DNA from: Saprospiraceae bacterium
Lineage (GTDB): Bacteria; Bacteroidota; Bacteroidia; Chitinophagales; Saprospiraceae
DNA: 35,659 nt
Direction of reading: 5' to 3'
NCBI GenBank assembly: GCA_019634045.1
Contig: JAHQWA010000316.1
Span: 1 to 35,659 of the forward strand
Notes under the pieces: model-generated
Databases searched by the model: none
Told to the model about the DNA's origin: nothing
The model's input: the letters and a program-made list of their open reading frames with translations, nothing else
Shown: positions 1 to 8,436 of the stretch, one piece after another
Position numbering within the stretch: the first letter of the stretch is position 1
How the letters are laid out: every line of letters starts with the position of its first letter
Position numbers and translations under genes: made by a program

Positions 1-747
1 CATGTCTTTACACATGAAGCAAAGGCTTTCGTGAGTGGCTTACCTGGACTGGAGGAGAGTGTTAAATTTGGGATCGTAGCCGCCACGCAACATCCTCAGC
101 TTAACTATGATTCTGTCAATTACTCCAATGCACCCTGGGCCAAGTCTCCTTTGCAAACCATAACGTACGTTTCCTGCCATGACAATCATACGCTTTGGGA
201 TCGCTTGGCTATTTCTTGCCCTGAAGAATCAGAGGAGGAACGAATTAAGATGCATAAGTTGGCAGGAGCAATCGTTCTAACCGCTCAAGGCGTAAGCTTT
301 TTGCACGCAGGGGTTGAAATGATGAGGACTAAAGGTGGAGAAGAGAACTCTTTCGAGTCCTCCGATGAGGTCAATCGTATTGATTGGGCGAGAAAGGGGC
401 AATATCCCGAAGTACTTACTTACTATAAAGGATTAATTAGTCTCAGGAAGGGACATCCCGCCTTTAGAATGACCAGCACGGAAATGGTTCAGCAACATCT
501 GGAGTTTCTTGAAGTCTCTGATAACAACTTGATTGCTTATCAATTGAAGGACAATGCGAATAGTGACGAATGGGCAAATATCCTCGTGGTCTATAATGGA
601 AACGCCGAATATAAGACCTTAGATATACCTGCTGGGAAATGGAAAGTGGTGCTAGACGGCGAAAAAATAAATGAGGAAGGACTGGGAACGATCAGTGCAT
701 CACAACTGACTGTGCCAGGAAGAAGTGCCATGGTATTGGCACAATAA
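1..747 (+). CDS. pulA: Type I pullulanase (GH13), C-terminal part; 5' end outside window
   Basis: The frame is open to the left edge, so only the last 248 residues are present. GH13 pullulanases cut alpha-1,6 branch points in pullulan, starch or glycogen. The fragment carries GH13 conserved region IV (SCHDNHTLWDRL), which in the family supplies the transition-state-stabilising Asp, followed by the pullulanase-type stretch with FLHAGVEMMRTKGGEENS and VNRIDW. The remainder is the C-terminal beta domain. The catalytic nucleophile and acid/base regions lie upstream of the window. A GTG at 31 falls inside the domain and is not the start. The sugar-type MFS gene 72 bp downstream on the same strand fits use of alpha-glucan products. 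The family call is firm; substrate preference cannot be told from this part. Confidence 0.9.
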   Translation, partial: HVFTHEAKAFVSGLPGLEESVKFGIVAATQHPQLNYDSVNYSNAPWAKSPLQTITYVSCHDNHTLWDRLAISCPEESEEERIKMHKLAGAIVLTAQGVSFLHAGVEMMRTKGGEENSFESSDEVNRIDWARKGQYPEVLTYYKGLISLRKGHPAFRMTSTEMVQQHLEFLEVSDNNLIAYQLKDNANSDEWANILVVYNGNAEYKTLDIPAGKWKVVLDGEKINEEGLGTISASQLTVPGRSAMVLAQ

Positions 748-819
748 AGCTAGTCCTCTATTATTCAGACCTGTGGCGAGGCAGCCAGCCTTGTTACAGC
801 TCACCCTCAACTCCTTGTT

Positions 820-2109
820 ATGCGAGCAATGCAACAACGACTGACAAATACTTTCTATGCTATCCTAAGTCTACCCGCGACGGCTATGGGATTTGCACTT
901 TCTGTTCAGATTGCGGCTTTAAGCTGGATCCTAAACACTAAATACGGCTTTAATCTAGAGGAAATCGGCTTGGTTTGGATGGCAGGTCCGGCCGCAGGCA
1001 TATTGGGGCAGGTGATTATAGGCGTGATCAGTGATAATGTGTGGTTCTGGAATGGAAGACGACGACCCTTCATTATTATTGGGGGAACCATTGCCGCACT
1101 CATGTTATTGGCCTTGCCTAATATCGATGTGATCAATGATTCCTTAGGAGTGGATAGTTTGATTGGTGTAGCGATCACCGTGGCGCTATCGCTTGATCTA
1201 GCCATTAACATCAGCTTTAATCCTACTCGTTCCGTGATTGCAGATGTGACTCCACCCGGTGATGCGAGAACGAAGGGCTATACTTGGATGCAGTCCATTT
1301 CCGGTTTTTTTGGTGTATTGGCCTATTTGATCGGGGCCTTTATAAGTAACTATACCTTAATTTATTTTGGAGCGGTTATCGTTTTTGTTTGTTCTATTAT
1401 TCCGCTATTCTTCATTGAAGAACCACGTGAATTGTCGACTGGAGCGGAAGAGGATGGAATGGAAATCGCAACGGAAACTGATTGGCTCGAGTTCGGAAAG
1501 ATATGCCTAGCACACGCTTTTACATGGCTCGGTGTGCAAACGATGTTCGTCTACACATTTGCTTATATCAAGGAAGTGATAATGGGACATGAAACAACTG
1601 TCCAATTAAGTGCGGAACAAAATGATCATATTGGATTTGTCACCGGTATCGCTTTCGCAGTTCTGAATACGGTGGGATTTTTACTTCCAGCACTAGTCCT
1701 AGAACCGGTGTCGAAGCGAATAGGGCGTGTCAAAACACATATGGCTTGTATTGCTATCATGGCCGTCGGTTATGCCGCTGTGGTATTCACGGGGCAAAGT
1801 TCCACGATGCTGATTACCAGCATGATCATAATTGGGGTTGGCTGGGCTGCGGTCGTTAGTCTACCTTTTGCTATTATGTCAGAAACGGTGAACCAAGCTA
1901 AAATGGGCTTGTTTATGGGCTTGTTCAATCTTTCGGTAGTACTGCCTCAACTAGTGGCGTCTTCCTTAGGGAAATATATTGACGGACAAAGCGATAAATC
2001 GATCATCTATATCATTAGTGCTATTGCCTTGGCCATTTCAGCCGTTCTTTGGTTATTGGTTAAAGAACAAAAATCTGTTGGATCACTGAATTCCGAAGGA
2101 GCGCATTAG
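820..2109 (+). CDS. MFS sugar transporter, SLC45 / glycoside-symporter type
   Basis: A 429-residue polytopic membrane protein with about 12 hydrophobic segments. The loop after TM2 carries the MFS signature as SDNVWFWNGRRRPF, the form seen in sucrose/maltose SLC45-type and GPH-type symporters. A hydrophilic central loop (about residues 195-225) separates the two six-helix halves. Its place directly behind a pullulanase suggests uptake of maltose or other alpha-glucosides, which is inference from context. ATG 820 is the start used here; ATG 829 in frame is a possible alternative and no ribosome-binding site separates them. The stop codon overlaps the stop of the convergent CHAT gene by four bases (TTAG). 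Confidence 0.85.
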   Translation: MRAMQQRLTNTFYAILSLPATAMGFALSVQIAALSWILNTKYGFNLEEIGLVWMAGPAAGILGQVIIGVISDNVWFWNGRRRPFIIIGGTIAALMLLALPNIDVINDSLGVDSLIGVAITVALSLDLAINISFNPTRSVIADVTPPGDARTKGYTWMQSISGFFGVLAYLIGAFISNYTLIYFGAVIVFVCSIIPLFFIEEPRELSTGAEEDGMEIATETDWLEFGKICLAHAFTWLGVQTMFVYTFAYIKEVIMGHETTVQLSAEQNDHIGFVTGIAFAVLNTVGFLLPALVLEPVSKRIGRVKTHMACIAIMAVGYAAVVFTGQSSTMLITSMIIIGVGWAAVVSLPFAIMSETVNQAKMGLFMGLFNLSVVLPQLVASSLGKYIDGQSDKSIIYIISAIALAISAVLWLLVKEQKSVGSLNSEGAH

Positions 2110-4988
2110 TTGGTAGGGGAGAACCTCCGTTTCCGGAACAGGAGAATTACAATGAGGCCGAGGAGTAAAAGCACTCCGATGGCGAGGTAGTTGAAGTTTC
2201 CAAACTGAAAATAGATCTGATCCATGTTACCAATGGGTACGAAGGATGCCCAATAAAAAGGGTGTACGTCTTTGTGCTTACCTTTTGCAATGAAATCCAA
2301 TTTGGCGGCTCGCAGGGCCTCATCTTTGGTAAACCCTTCATTTATATAGTCAAAGAAACGATGCATGAGCTGGCTGGTGGCCTTGTCATCCACACTCCAA
2401 TGCGAAGCTACTAAGCTCTTTGCACCTGCGTAAGAAAAACTACGAGCTATACTGGCTATGCCTTCCCCTTGCTGCAACTCGCCAGTTCCGGTTTCGCAAG
2501 CGCTTAGTACAATCAGTTCGGCATTGGTGTTTAGGTTATAGATTTCTCGAACAAAAAGCAAGGCCTGATCCCCCTGTACTTCAGGGTTTTCTGTAAAGGC
2601 CAAAAAGGAATAATCTCCGTAGGCATCATTCGCCTTTCCGTGAGTAGCTAGATGAAGGATACGATATCTTGATTGTTCGTTCAAGAAATTAGCCTTTGTA
2701 GCCATGGCGCCAGCAAAGATCTCTCCGCCGAGCCGTTCCTGTGTTCCTTGTATCTCCGTCTGGCCGTATTTTAATTCATTGAGCTGTTTACTGTGATTGG
2801 GCCCAAAAGTAGGGGCAAAACCCAAATACGGCTTCAATTTTGCGACAGCCGAGTGAGTTTGCATTTCTTTGAGGAGCCCTGTCGAGTAATTGTAGCTGAT
2901 CGTGAAATCACGGATCAAATATTGGTATTCCTTAAATAGGGATAAGTTCTTTGGTAGTTCCTGGAGGAGCGCTTCAAAGGACAAGTAGCCCAACTCTTCG
3001 TCAGGGATGATTATTAGGCGATCGAGGAGGAGGGAGTCGACTGGGGCTATCAGATGTTCATACAAGCTGAATGCTGCCCTTGCATAGGATTCGATATTTG
3101 ATCGCAATTCCTTGGTCGGGACGAATGGGAAGTTTCGAATCGTGTTGTTGTAATTGGTGATGACGGTGCGGAAATCTTGTTGGATCGGAACGCTTCGTAC
3201 GTGAAAATCATCTTGATTGATCACAAATACATACAAAAAACGATTGCCCAGAAAGTACTCGACGATACTTTCATTTTCCTTCAGCAGCTTAGCTTGAAGC
3301 CACGTGATGCTGGGCGGGGCGGTCTCATATCGCAAACGGTAATATTCTGGATAGTCTTCTTCTAGCTTTTGAATAGATACCTTTAAAGATTGTTTTTTGT
3401 CGAAAATTTGCTTGTTCAGACTATCTAGCCGAGCCTTGATTTCTTCTTCAGAACGCTGCTGCAAAAGAAACAGCTGCGTCTCAAGGGAGCCGATCTCCGT
3501 TTCCACTTTCTTAATGATTTGCAGACGTTCGTCAGGAACCCCCGTAAAAGAGGCGGCGTCGGATTTTTTCAGGGCTTCCAAGAGAAGCAAGCCTTTTGAT
3601 TTTTCAGCATAGTAGTAGGCCTGTTCATAGTGAGCTTGGTTCTTAGTCAGATCTCCAATTGTCGTGGAGAGATGCACGGCATCGGAATAGACGGCTTGGG
3701 CTGATTGGGCCAGGGCTAACTTGGAAGCCGTGGCCGTATAACTTGTTCTAAGGTGGTCAATTAGTTTATCGGCCTGCGATAAATATTCTGCAGCCTGCTC
3801 GAGATAAGTTACTTTTTGATCTCGCTGAAACTGGCGTTTTGGAACCTCAGCAGCCACTTGTAGGACCCGGAGCAGAAGCATAGGGTTATTAACTTGTTCA
3901 AAAGCGGTAGCCTGTCCGGCTTGAAATTGGAGTGCTGCCAGACTTTGCTGAAAGGCTGCTTGAGCCTGTGTCCATTCCTCTTGCCAGGCAAAGGTAAGCC
4001 CCATGTTAAAGTGAGTTGCAGCTACATCTGGGTGTATCGGACCGTAGATGTTTTGTTGAATATCTAAGGCCTGCTTGAATAATTCTAGTGCTTTCTGACT
4101 TTGCCCTAATTGATCATAAGCATTTGCTAAATTATTGTATGACAAGGCCACCAGCGGATGATTCTTTCCGTACAAAGCTTGCCAGATCAGCTTAGCACGG
4201 TTTTGAAATAGTATAAAACTATCAATCTGTCCCTCTGTTCCGTAGAGGTTTCCTAGATTCAGCAGTACGTCAGCCACTTTAGGATGCTGCTTGCCAAAGG
4301 CTTCTTGGTAGCCTGCTAGGGCAGCGCGATAAGCCCGTTTACTCGCTTCAAAGTTCTGTTGATCATCGTAACAGAGTCCAATGTTATTGTGACATTGAGC
4401 AAGTTTGGGTAGCTGCTCCGGAATCAGATCAGTGCGAATGGCCAAAGCTTGTTGGTGATAGTCTAGGGCTTGGTCAAAATCTCCACTCGCTTGTGCACAG
4501 ATCCCGAGGTTTACGTAGCTATCTGCGACCTTCGGATGCCACAAGCCAAGGGTATCCTTACGCGCTTGCAAGGCCTTTTCTAGCAAGGGGATGGCTAGGC
4601 CATATGCTTTAGTTTCGAGGTAATAGTTACCAATTTTATGCGTGATTTCTGCGCTAAGCAAGGGAGCGTCTTGAGCCCTCGGATCTACATTTAATTGTTG
4701 CAGGGCTTGATCATAGCGACCTTTTGCCTCACTGTAGTTACCTTGTTCCAGTTCGCAGTCCCCTAAGATCAATTGTAGCCCAATCGCAATGTCTAGCGGA
4801 AGTGCTGACGCAGTGCTCGGCTCGCCCAGTAATCGGTTGGCCATTACCATAGCCGCCTTACAATCAGCTGCTTGACTGAGCTGTTGCACTTGCTGGAATT
4901 GTTTCCTCAGCTGCAAGGTGTCCAGGCTCCCATAGAGGCTAGTGAGAATCAAGAACAGTATGGCTATAGTAAGGCTTACAGATCGCAT
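2106..4988 (-). CDS. Membrane-anchored TPR-CHAT domain protein (caspase-clan peptidase)
   Basis: A 960-residue protein. Residues 4-20 form a signal peptide or N-terminal anchor. About residues 70-350 are tetratricopeptide repeats of the Kinesin-light-chain type (repeated HPxVAxSYxNLG-like units), followed by a helical linker and a predicted coiled coil near 490-545. The CHAT domain covers about 620-920 and keeps both catalytic motifs: His783 in LATHG and Cys831 in LSACETG. Residues 934-951 form a C-terminal membrane helix followed by FRKRRF, so the TPR and CHAT parts should face the periplasm (inference from the charge pattern). CHAT proteases (separase/caspase relatives) usually cut a specific partner in response to a signal read by an attached module. 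Here the TPRs would be the sensor or adaptor. The substrate is not evident; the divergent neighbour at 5352 has a related fold. Confidence 0.88.
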   Translation of the reverse strand: MRSVSLTIAILFLILTSLYGSLDTLQLRKQFQQVQQLSQAADCKAAMVMANRLLGEPSTASALPLDIAIGLQLILGDCELEQGNYSEAKGRYDQALQQLNVDPRAQDAPLLSAEITHKIGNYYLETKAYGLAIPLLEKALQARKDTLGLWHPKVADSYVNLGICAQASGDFDQALDYHQQALAIRTDLIPEQLPKLAQCHNNIGLCYDDQQNFEASKRAYRAALAGYQEAFGKQHPKVADVLLNLGNLYGTEGQIDSFILFQNRAKLIWQALYGKNHPLVALSYNNLANAYDQLGQSQKALELFKQALDIQQNIYGPIHPDVAATHFNMGLTFAWQEEWTQAQAAFQQSLAALQFQAGQATAFEQVNNPMLLLRVLQVAAEVPKRQFQRDQKVTYLEQAAEYLSQADKLIDHLRTSYTATASKLALAQSAQAVYSDAVHLSTTIGDLTKNQAHYEQAYYYAEKSKGLLLLEALKKSDAASFTGVPDERLQIIKKVETEIGSLETQLFLLQQRSEEEIKARLDSLNKQIFDKKQSLKVSIQKLEEDYPEYYRLRYETAPPSITWLQAKLLKENESIVEYFLGNRFLYVFVINQDDFHVRSVPIQQDFRTVITNYNNTIRNFPFVPTKELRSNIESYARAAFSLYEHLIAPVDSLLLDRLIIIPDEELGYLSFEALLQELPKNLSLFKEYQYLIRDFTISYNYSTGLLKEMQTHSAVAKLKPYLGFAPTFGPNHSKQLNELKYGQTEIQGTQERLGGEIFAGAMATKANFLNEQSRYRILHLATHGKANDAYGDYSFLAFTENPEVQGDQALLFVREIYNLNTNAELIVLSACETGTGELQQGEGIASIARSFSYAGAKSLVASHWSVDDKATSQLMHRFFDYINEGFTKDEALRAAKLDFIAKGKHKDVHPFYWASFVPIGNMDQIYFQFGNFNYLAIGVLLLLGLIVILLFRKRRFSPTN

Positions 4989-5351
4989 GTATGGAATTGC
5001 ACTTTTGCGTATTGAGACCTTAGCGAATCATTTCTTATAGGGTGCGGTCCAGGAAAATTTTGTCTCTTATCTTAGCGTTAAAGATGAGCTAATATATAGA
5101 ATTTGTCCTTCTCGAGCTGAAAAGCACGATGGCACTCCTCCTAGAATGGCAGAAATCTAATCTGCGGAGTAGTGAAATTCAGGGCAATTGCTTTTTTTTG
5201 TTCCGAGAAACCAACTCAGATTCGCTAATCTGAGGACAATTCGCAGCTTACAATACACTTATTCTATAGTGGCCGTCTTCTTATGAAAGAGATAGGCCTT
5301 GGATAATTCGGCGCAGTCATTCAATCTAGTTTCAGCTAAAGCCAATTCATT
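4989..5351. other. Divergent intergenic region between the CHAT and pseudo-caspase genes
   Basis: This 363-bp gap separates the starts of two divergent genes and must hold both promoters. I see no open frame of note and no good TTG-N19/20-TAnnTTTG promoter match. It contains a T8 run at 5192-5199 and one clear small palindrome at 5215-5234, annotated separately. Otherwise it holds nothing I can name. Confidence 0.5.
5215..5234. promoter_or_regulatory. Perfect 8-bp inverted repeat, possible operator
   Basis: CTCAGATT and AATCTGAG form a perfect 8-bp inverted repeat around a 4-base centre (CGCT). It lies 118 bp upstream of the pseudo-caspase start and about 227 bp upstream of the CHAT start. 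No T-run follows it in either direction, so it is unlikely to be a terminator. A shared regulator site is possible but unproven. Confidence 0.3.
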
Positions 5352-6935
5352 ATGGACAAGCAGCCAACGAAATCCTTCTTCTTGATCATTTTCTTAAGCT
5401 TCACCTGCTTAGGGCTTGGGTTCGCTACAGAGCGTAGCTTGAACTACAGTCCTAATGATCTTGCATTTGTCTCAAAAAAAGAAAATGCCAGATTGCTAGT
5501 AAATCGATCGAGCTTCAGTCCCGCGTCAAATCCTAAACCGGGCCAGGATATTAAACTAAGTGTGGAAATCGTAAATGCGGGTAGTGCGGCCTCGCCAGCT
5601 ACGGTAGCCAAATTTCGATTGCCTTCGGGGGTGTCAGCGAAAAATGGGTTGAGCAAGGGAATTCCGGCCCTCGGAGCTGGCAAATCCCATTTGATCAACT
5701 TCTATTTTGCCTATAACGCTTCTTTTGCTGATAATACAATCTCTGTCGTACTAGAAACGCCCTCTTTACCCGGCATGGCCGGCTTGAAGAAGACGATGTT
5801 CATCAGCGTAAGTAGTCAAAGTAGGAGTGTCGTACGAAATCAGGGCAGCGAAGTATACTGGGTGTCACCAGATCCCGACGAAAATCAGGGTGCCATTCGG
5901 ACCAATCAAAAGCAGGTGGATCTCAAAGTGATGGCCTTGTCAGACGGGGCTTTATCCAAAAAGAACTTTGCGATTAGGGTCAATGGTAGACGAGCACAAG
6001 GACAGAAAACAGATTTAAGTGAACTAAAATCTTCTAGCCAAAAAGATTATCGAGTCAATCATAGTTTTACCTCTGGCTTGGAATTAAAAGAGGGGAGAAA
6101 TGAAGTTCAAGTGGTGTATTACGAGGAGGATGGAGAAACGGTAGCCGCTAAAACCAAGACTTTTGTTTTTTACTATGAACCTCCTGTTAAAGCCAACTTA
6201 TATCTCTGGACTATTGGTACGATTCAGGCAGAAAAAAAGTGGGAGAAAGTTGCTAAGCAGTTAAGTACTCAGTTTAAGCAAACCTTTGAACAGCAAGGCG
6301 CAAATATTGAGCAAACCTATTTCTATGACTTAATCACGGCCAAAGCCACTCAACGGCTGTCCTTGATTAAGTCTTTGGCACAGTTAGAACGTCTTCCGGT
6401 AAAGGACAATGATTGGGTCGTGTTATACTGGGCGACTCAAACGCAGTCAACTTCTAATCAAGATCTCATCTTACAACCTAGTGATTTTGATCAGGAATAT
6501 CCTGGAATTACCGGGCTTGAGTTAAGCCGAGATGTCTTGAAACAACTGCAAAAATCAAAGGGAAAGAAGATACTATTTTTGGATACAGTTGATGAATCCA
6601 TTGATCTCGGTCGGGATCAGTATGGCTTAGCTGGCCTGATTCGATCCGTGGCCCCTTCTGTAGAGATCTTTATAGTGGATGGAAATGCGGGAAAACAGCA
6701 TTCGGCAGGATTGCTGGGAAGGGTGTTGCTGGAAGCGATGCAAAATACGGAAGTTGAAGTAGCAGCTGGAGAAAAGATTCGGCTCGGTTCGGAGGGCGAA
6801 GAAATCACGGTCGAAGACCTAAGTACCTTTATTCGGGCAAGACTATCCTTCCTTTCACAGAACTCAAAAATGCTATTGCATCTCCGAGGAACAGAGGTTC
6901 CCAGAGAACGCACCCTAATGAGTCTAGGGCAGTAA
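5352..6935 (+). CDS. Secreted caspase-fold protein lacking both catalytic residues (pseudo-caspase)
   Basis: A 527-residue protein. Residues 8-26 are a signal peptide. Residues about 46-152 look like a CARDB/Ig-type beta domain, and about 165-275 a second beta-sandwich. Residues about 281-510 follow the bacterial caspase (peptidase C14) order: a beta strand at LYLWTIG, the DNDWVVLYWA strand that normally ends in the GHG motif, the LQPSDFD...TGLELSRDVLKQL segment, the KKILFLD strand that normally ends in ACHSG, and a C-terminal EEITVEDLSTFIRARL helix like the usual D/E-L-x-x-Y-V-R-x-R-V. At the catalytic positions there is ATQT (Gln363 for His) and DTVDES (Val413 for Cys), so protease activity is not expected. 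It is divergent from a CHAT protease gene of the same clan. It could be a scaffold, decoy or substrate of that enzyme. The fold assignment is by eye. Confidence 0.7.
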   Translation: MDKQPTKSFFLIIFLSFTCLGLGFATERSLNYSPNDLAFVSKKENARLLVNRSSFSPASNPKPGQDIKLSVEIVNAGSAASPATVAKFRLPSGVSAKNGLSKGIPALGAGKSHLINFYFAYNASFADNTISVVLETPSLPGMAGLKKTMFISVSSQSRSVVRNQGSEVYWVSPDPDENQGAIRTNQKQVDLKVMALSDGALSKKNFAIRVNGRRAQGQKTDLSELKSSSQKDYRVNHSFTSGLELKEGRNEVQVVYYEEDGETVAAKTKTFVFYYEPPVKANLYLWTIGTIQAEKKWEKVAKQLSTQFKQTFEQQGANIEQTYFYDLITAKATQRLSLIKSLAQLERLPVKDNDWVVLYWATQTQSTSNQDLILQPSDFDQEYPGITGLELSRDVLKQLQKSKGKKILFLDTVDESIDLGRDQYGLAGLIRSVAPSVEIFIVDGNAGKQHSAGLLGRVLLEAMQNTEVEVAAGEKIRLGSEGEEITVEDLSTFIRARLSFLSQNSKMLLHLRGTEVPRERTLMSLGQ

Positions 6936-7406
6936 CTCTCTGTAGCCCCCCTGGAAGTAAATCAAGGGGCGCTTTGCTGGCCGTTGTCCCATGTCTATGA
7001 CCTCTCCTATAAAGATCACATGATCCCCACTTTCAAGAGAAGAGGATAACTGACAGTCGAGGTACCCCATTGCTCCATCAATTATGGGTGACCCTGTTGC
7101 CCCTGCCTGATGGGAAACCAGTTGAAACCGCTCCGCTGCCGTCAATTCTCGGTTAGCAAAGCCGTTAGATACTTCTATTTGATCATCCGCCAGAATGTTT
7201 ACGGCAAACGCCCCATTCTTTAGAAAAATAGGACAACCCTTCGAATCTTTATGTAGACAAAAAAGGATAAGTGGGGGCTCCAGAGAAACAGATGTATATG
7301 AATTGGCGGTAAAGCCAAACTTATCATCTCCCAGTTGTGTAGTGATCACCGTTACCCCTGTGGCAAATTGCCCCATAACCTTTCGTAACTCCAAAGTATC
7401 CATCAT
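6924..7406 (-). CDS. Flavin reductase-like (HpaC/split-barrel) FMN-binding protein
   Basis: About 161 residues. The family binds FMN in a split barrel and either reduces free flavin for a two-component monooxygenase or acts as an oxidoreductase. Visible marks are the N-terminal MGQFATGVTVITT, the flavin-binding GFTANSYTSVSLEPPLILFC, and the C-terminal GDHVIFIGEVIDMG with a short barrel strand. The open frame extends upstream to 7538, but family proteins begin just before the FATGVTV motif, so one of the paired ATGs at 7406 or 7403 is the likely start. The stop overlaps the end of the convergent pseudo-caspase gene by 12 bases. No monooxygenase partner is adjacent, so the physiological acceptor is unknown. 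Confidence 0.8.
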   Translation of the reverse strand: MMDTLELRKVMGQFATGVTVITTQLGDDKFGFTANSYTSVSLEPPLILFCLHKDSKGCPIFLKNGAFAVNILADDQIEVSNGFANRELTAAERFQLVSHQAGATGSPIIDGAMGYLDCQLSSSLESGDHVIFIGEVIDMGQRPAKRPLIYFQGGYRELLP

Positions 7407-7584
7407 CTGATTCAAGTCTAATTTCGCGAAAAGATAACATCCTCTCAGCACAATCCCAACTGACGTAGGGAAAACGGTTCGCGGTTTAATTTGTTTAAGC
7501 GCTAGGCGAATATCTTCCAGTAATATTATATTGTGCACTGCTGTGATCCAATCAAGATTATCTAAGTAGGAAAAAATTCAAGTG

Positions 7585-8436
7585 ATGTACACAACCTTAA
7601 TCGGAGCGGAGGAACTGAAAGGACTCCTTGATCAAGCTGATGTTTGCATTGTTGACTGCCGCCATTTTCTGGCAGATCTAGAAAGAGGAAGGACATTGTA
7701 TCAGGATAGCCATATTCCTGGTGCTCATTTTGCACATCTGGATGAAGACTTATCCGGAGAAATTATACCGGGCACTACAGGCCGCCATCCTTTTCCACTG
7801 CTGGATGACTTTTTAGAGAAATGCCGCAGCTGGGGAATCGGACCCTCTACACAAGTAGTGGCTTATGATCAAGGACATGGAGGAATAGCGGCGCGCCTTT
7901 GGTTTCTTTTGCATTGGATAGGGCATGATAGAACTGCCGTGTTGAATGGAGGCTGGGCACGTTGGGACAGGCTACAATTTCCGACTAGTAACAAACCCGC
8001 TACGGTATCTCCACAAGAATTTGTGCCAAAATTACGAGCAGGCCTGCTGGTTGACGCCGCACGCCTACAGCAACTGCAAAAGGAAGCCGGGGCGCTCGTG
8101 GTGGATTCTAGAGCTGCGGCTCGATACCGGGGAGAAGAAGAACCCATTGACCCAATTGCCGGTCACATTCCTGGAGCGATCTCAGCTCCTTTTGCTGAGA
8201 ATTTAGACGGAGACGGGCGATTTAAATCGGATGAGGAATTGAGACAGCGCTTCGATCAACTGTTGGGAGAGCAGGAGATTTCCAATACTATTTTCTATTG
8301 TGGGTCTGGTGTAACGGCTTGCCACAATCTGCTGGCACTTCATCATTTGGGACACACTGATGCAAAACTATATCCAGGTTCCTGGAGTGATTGGATTACG
8401 GTGGAAAATCGTCCCATCGCTACAGGGGCAGCTTAG
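7585..8436 (+). CDS. Sulfurtransferase with two rhodanese domains (3-mercaptopyruvate type)
   Basis: A 283-residue tandem rhodanese protein. The N-terminal domain (about 5-135, with VVAYDQGHGGIAARLWFLL) is the inactive copy. The C-terminal domain (about 150-280) holds the active-site loop YCGSGVTA with Cys239 as sulfur carrier; the CGSGVT loop is typical of SseA-type 3-mercaptopyruvate sulfurtransferases rather than CRxGVT thiosulfate enzymes. The interdomain GHIPGA motif is also present. A GTG at 7582 directly precedes ATG 7585, and I chose the ATG. It is followed with no gap by an MFS transporter (8437), so the two are almost certainly cotranscribed. Role: sulfane-sulfur transfer, for example from cysteine-derived mercaptopyruvate. 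Confidence 0.88.
   Translation: MYTTLIGAEELKGLLDQADVCIVDCRHFLADLERGRTLYQDSHIPGAHFAHLDEDLSGEIIPGTTGRHPFPLLDDFLEKCRSWGIGPSTQVVAYDQGHGGIAARLWFLLHWIGHDRTAVLNGGWARWDRLQFPTSNKPATVSPQEFVPKLRAGLLVDAARLQQLQKEAGALVVDSRAAARYRGEEEPIDPIAGHIPGAISAPFAENLDGDGRFKSDEELRQRFDQLLGEQEISNTIFYCGSGVTACHNLLALHHLGHTDAKLYPGSWSDWITVENRPIATGAA

Noticed and set aside
2100-2112. Four-base overlap of stop codons between the MFS and CHAT genes as something unusual
   Set aside because: Convergent stop overlap is common in compact genomes; a similar overlap occurs at 6924-6935.
5215-5234. Palindrome as a terminator of the CHAT or pseudo-caspase transcript
   Set aside because: It lies upstream of both genes and no T-tract follows in either direction.
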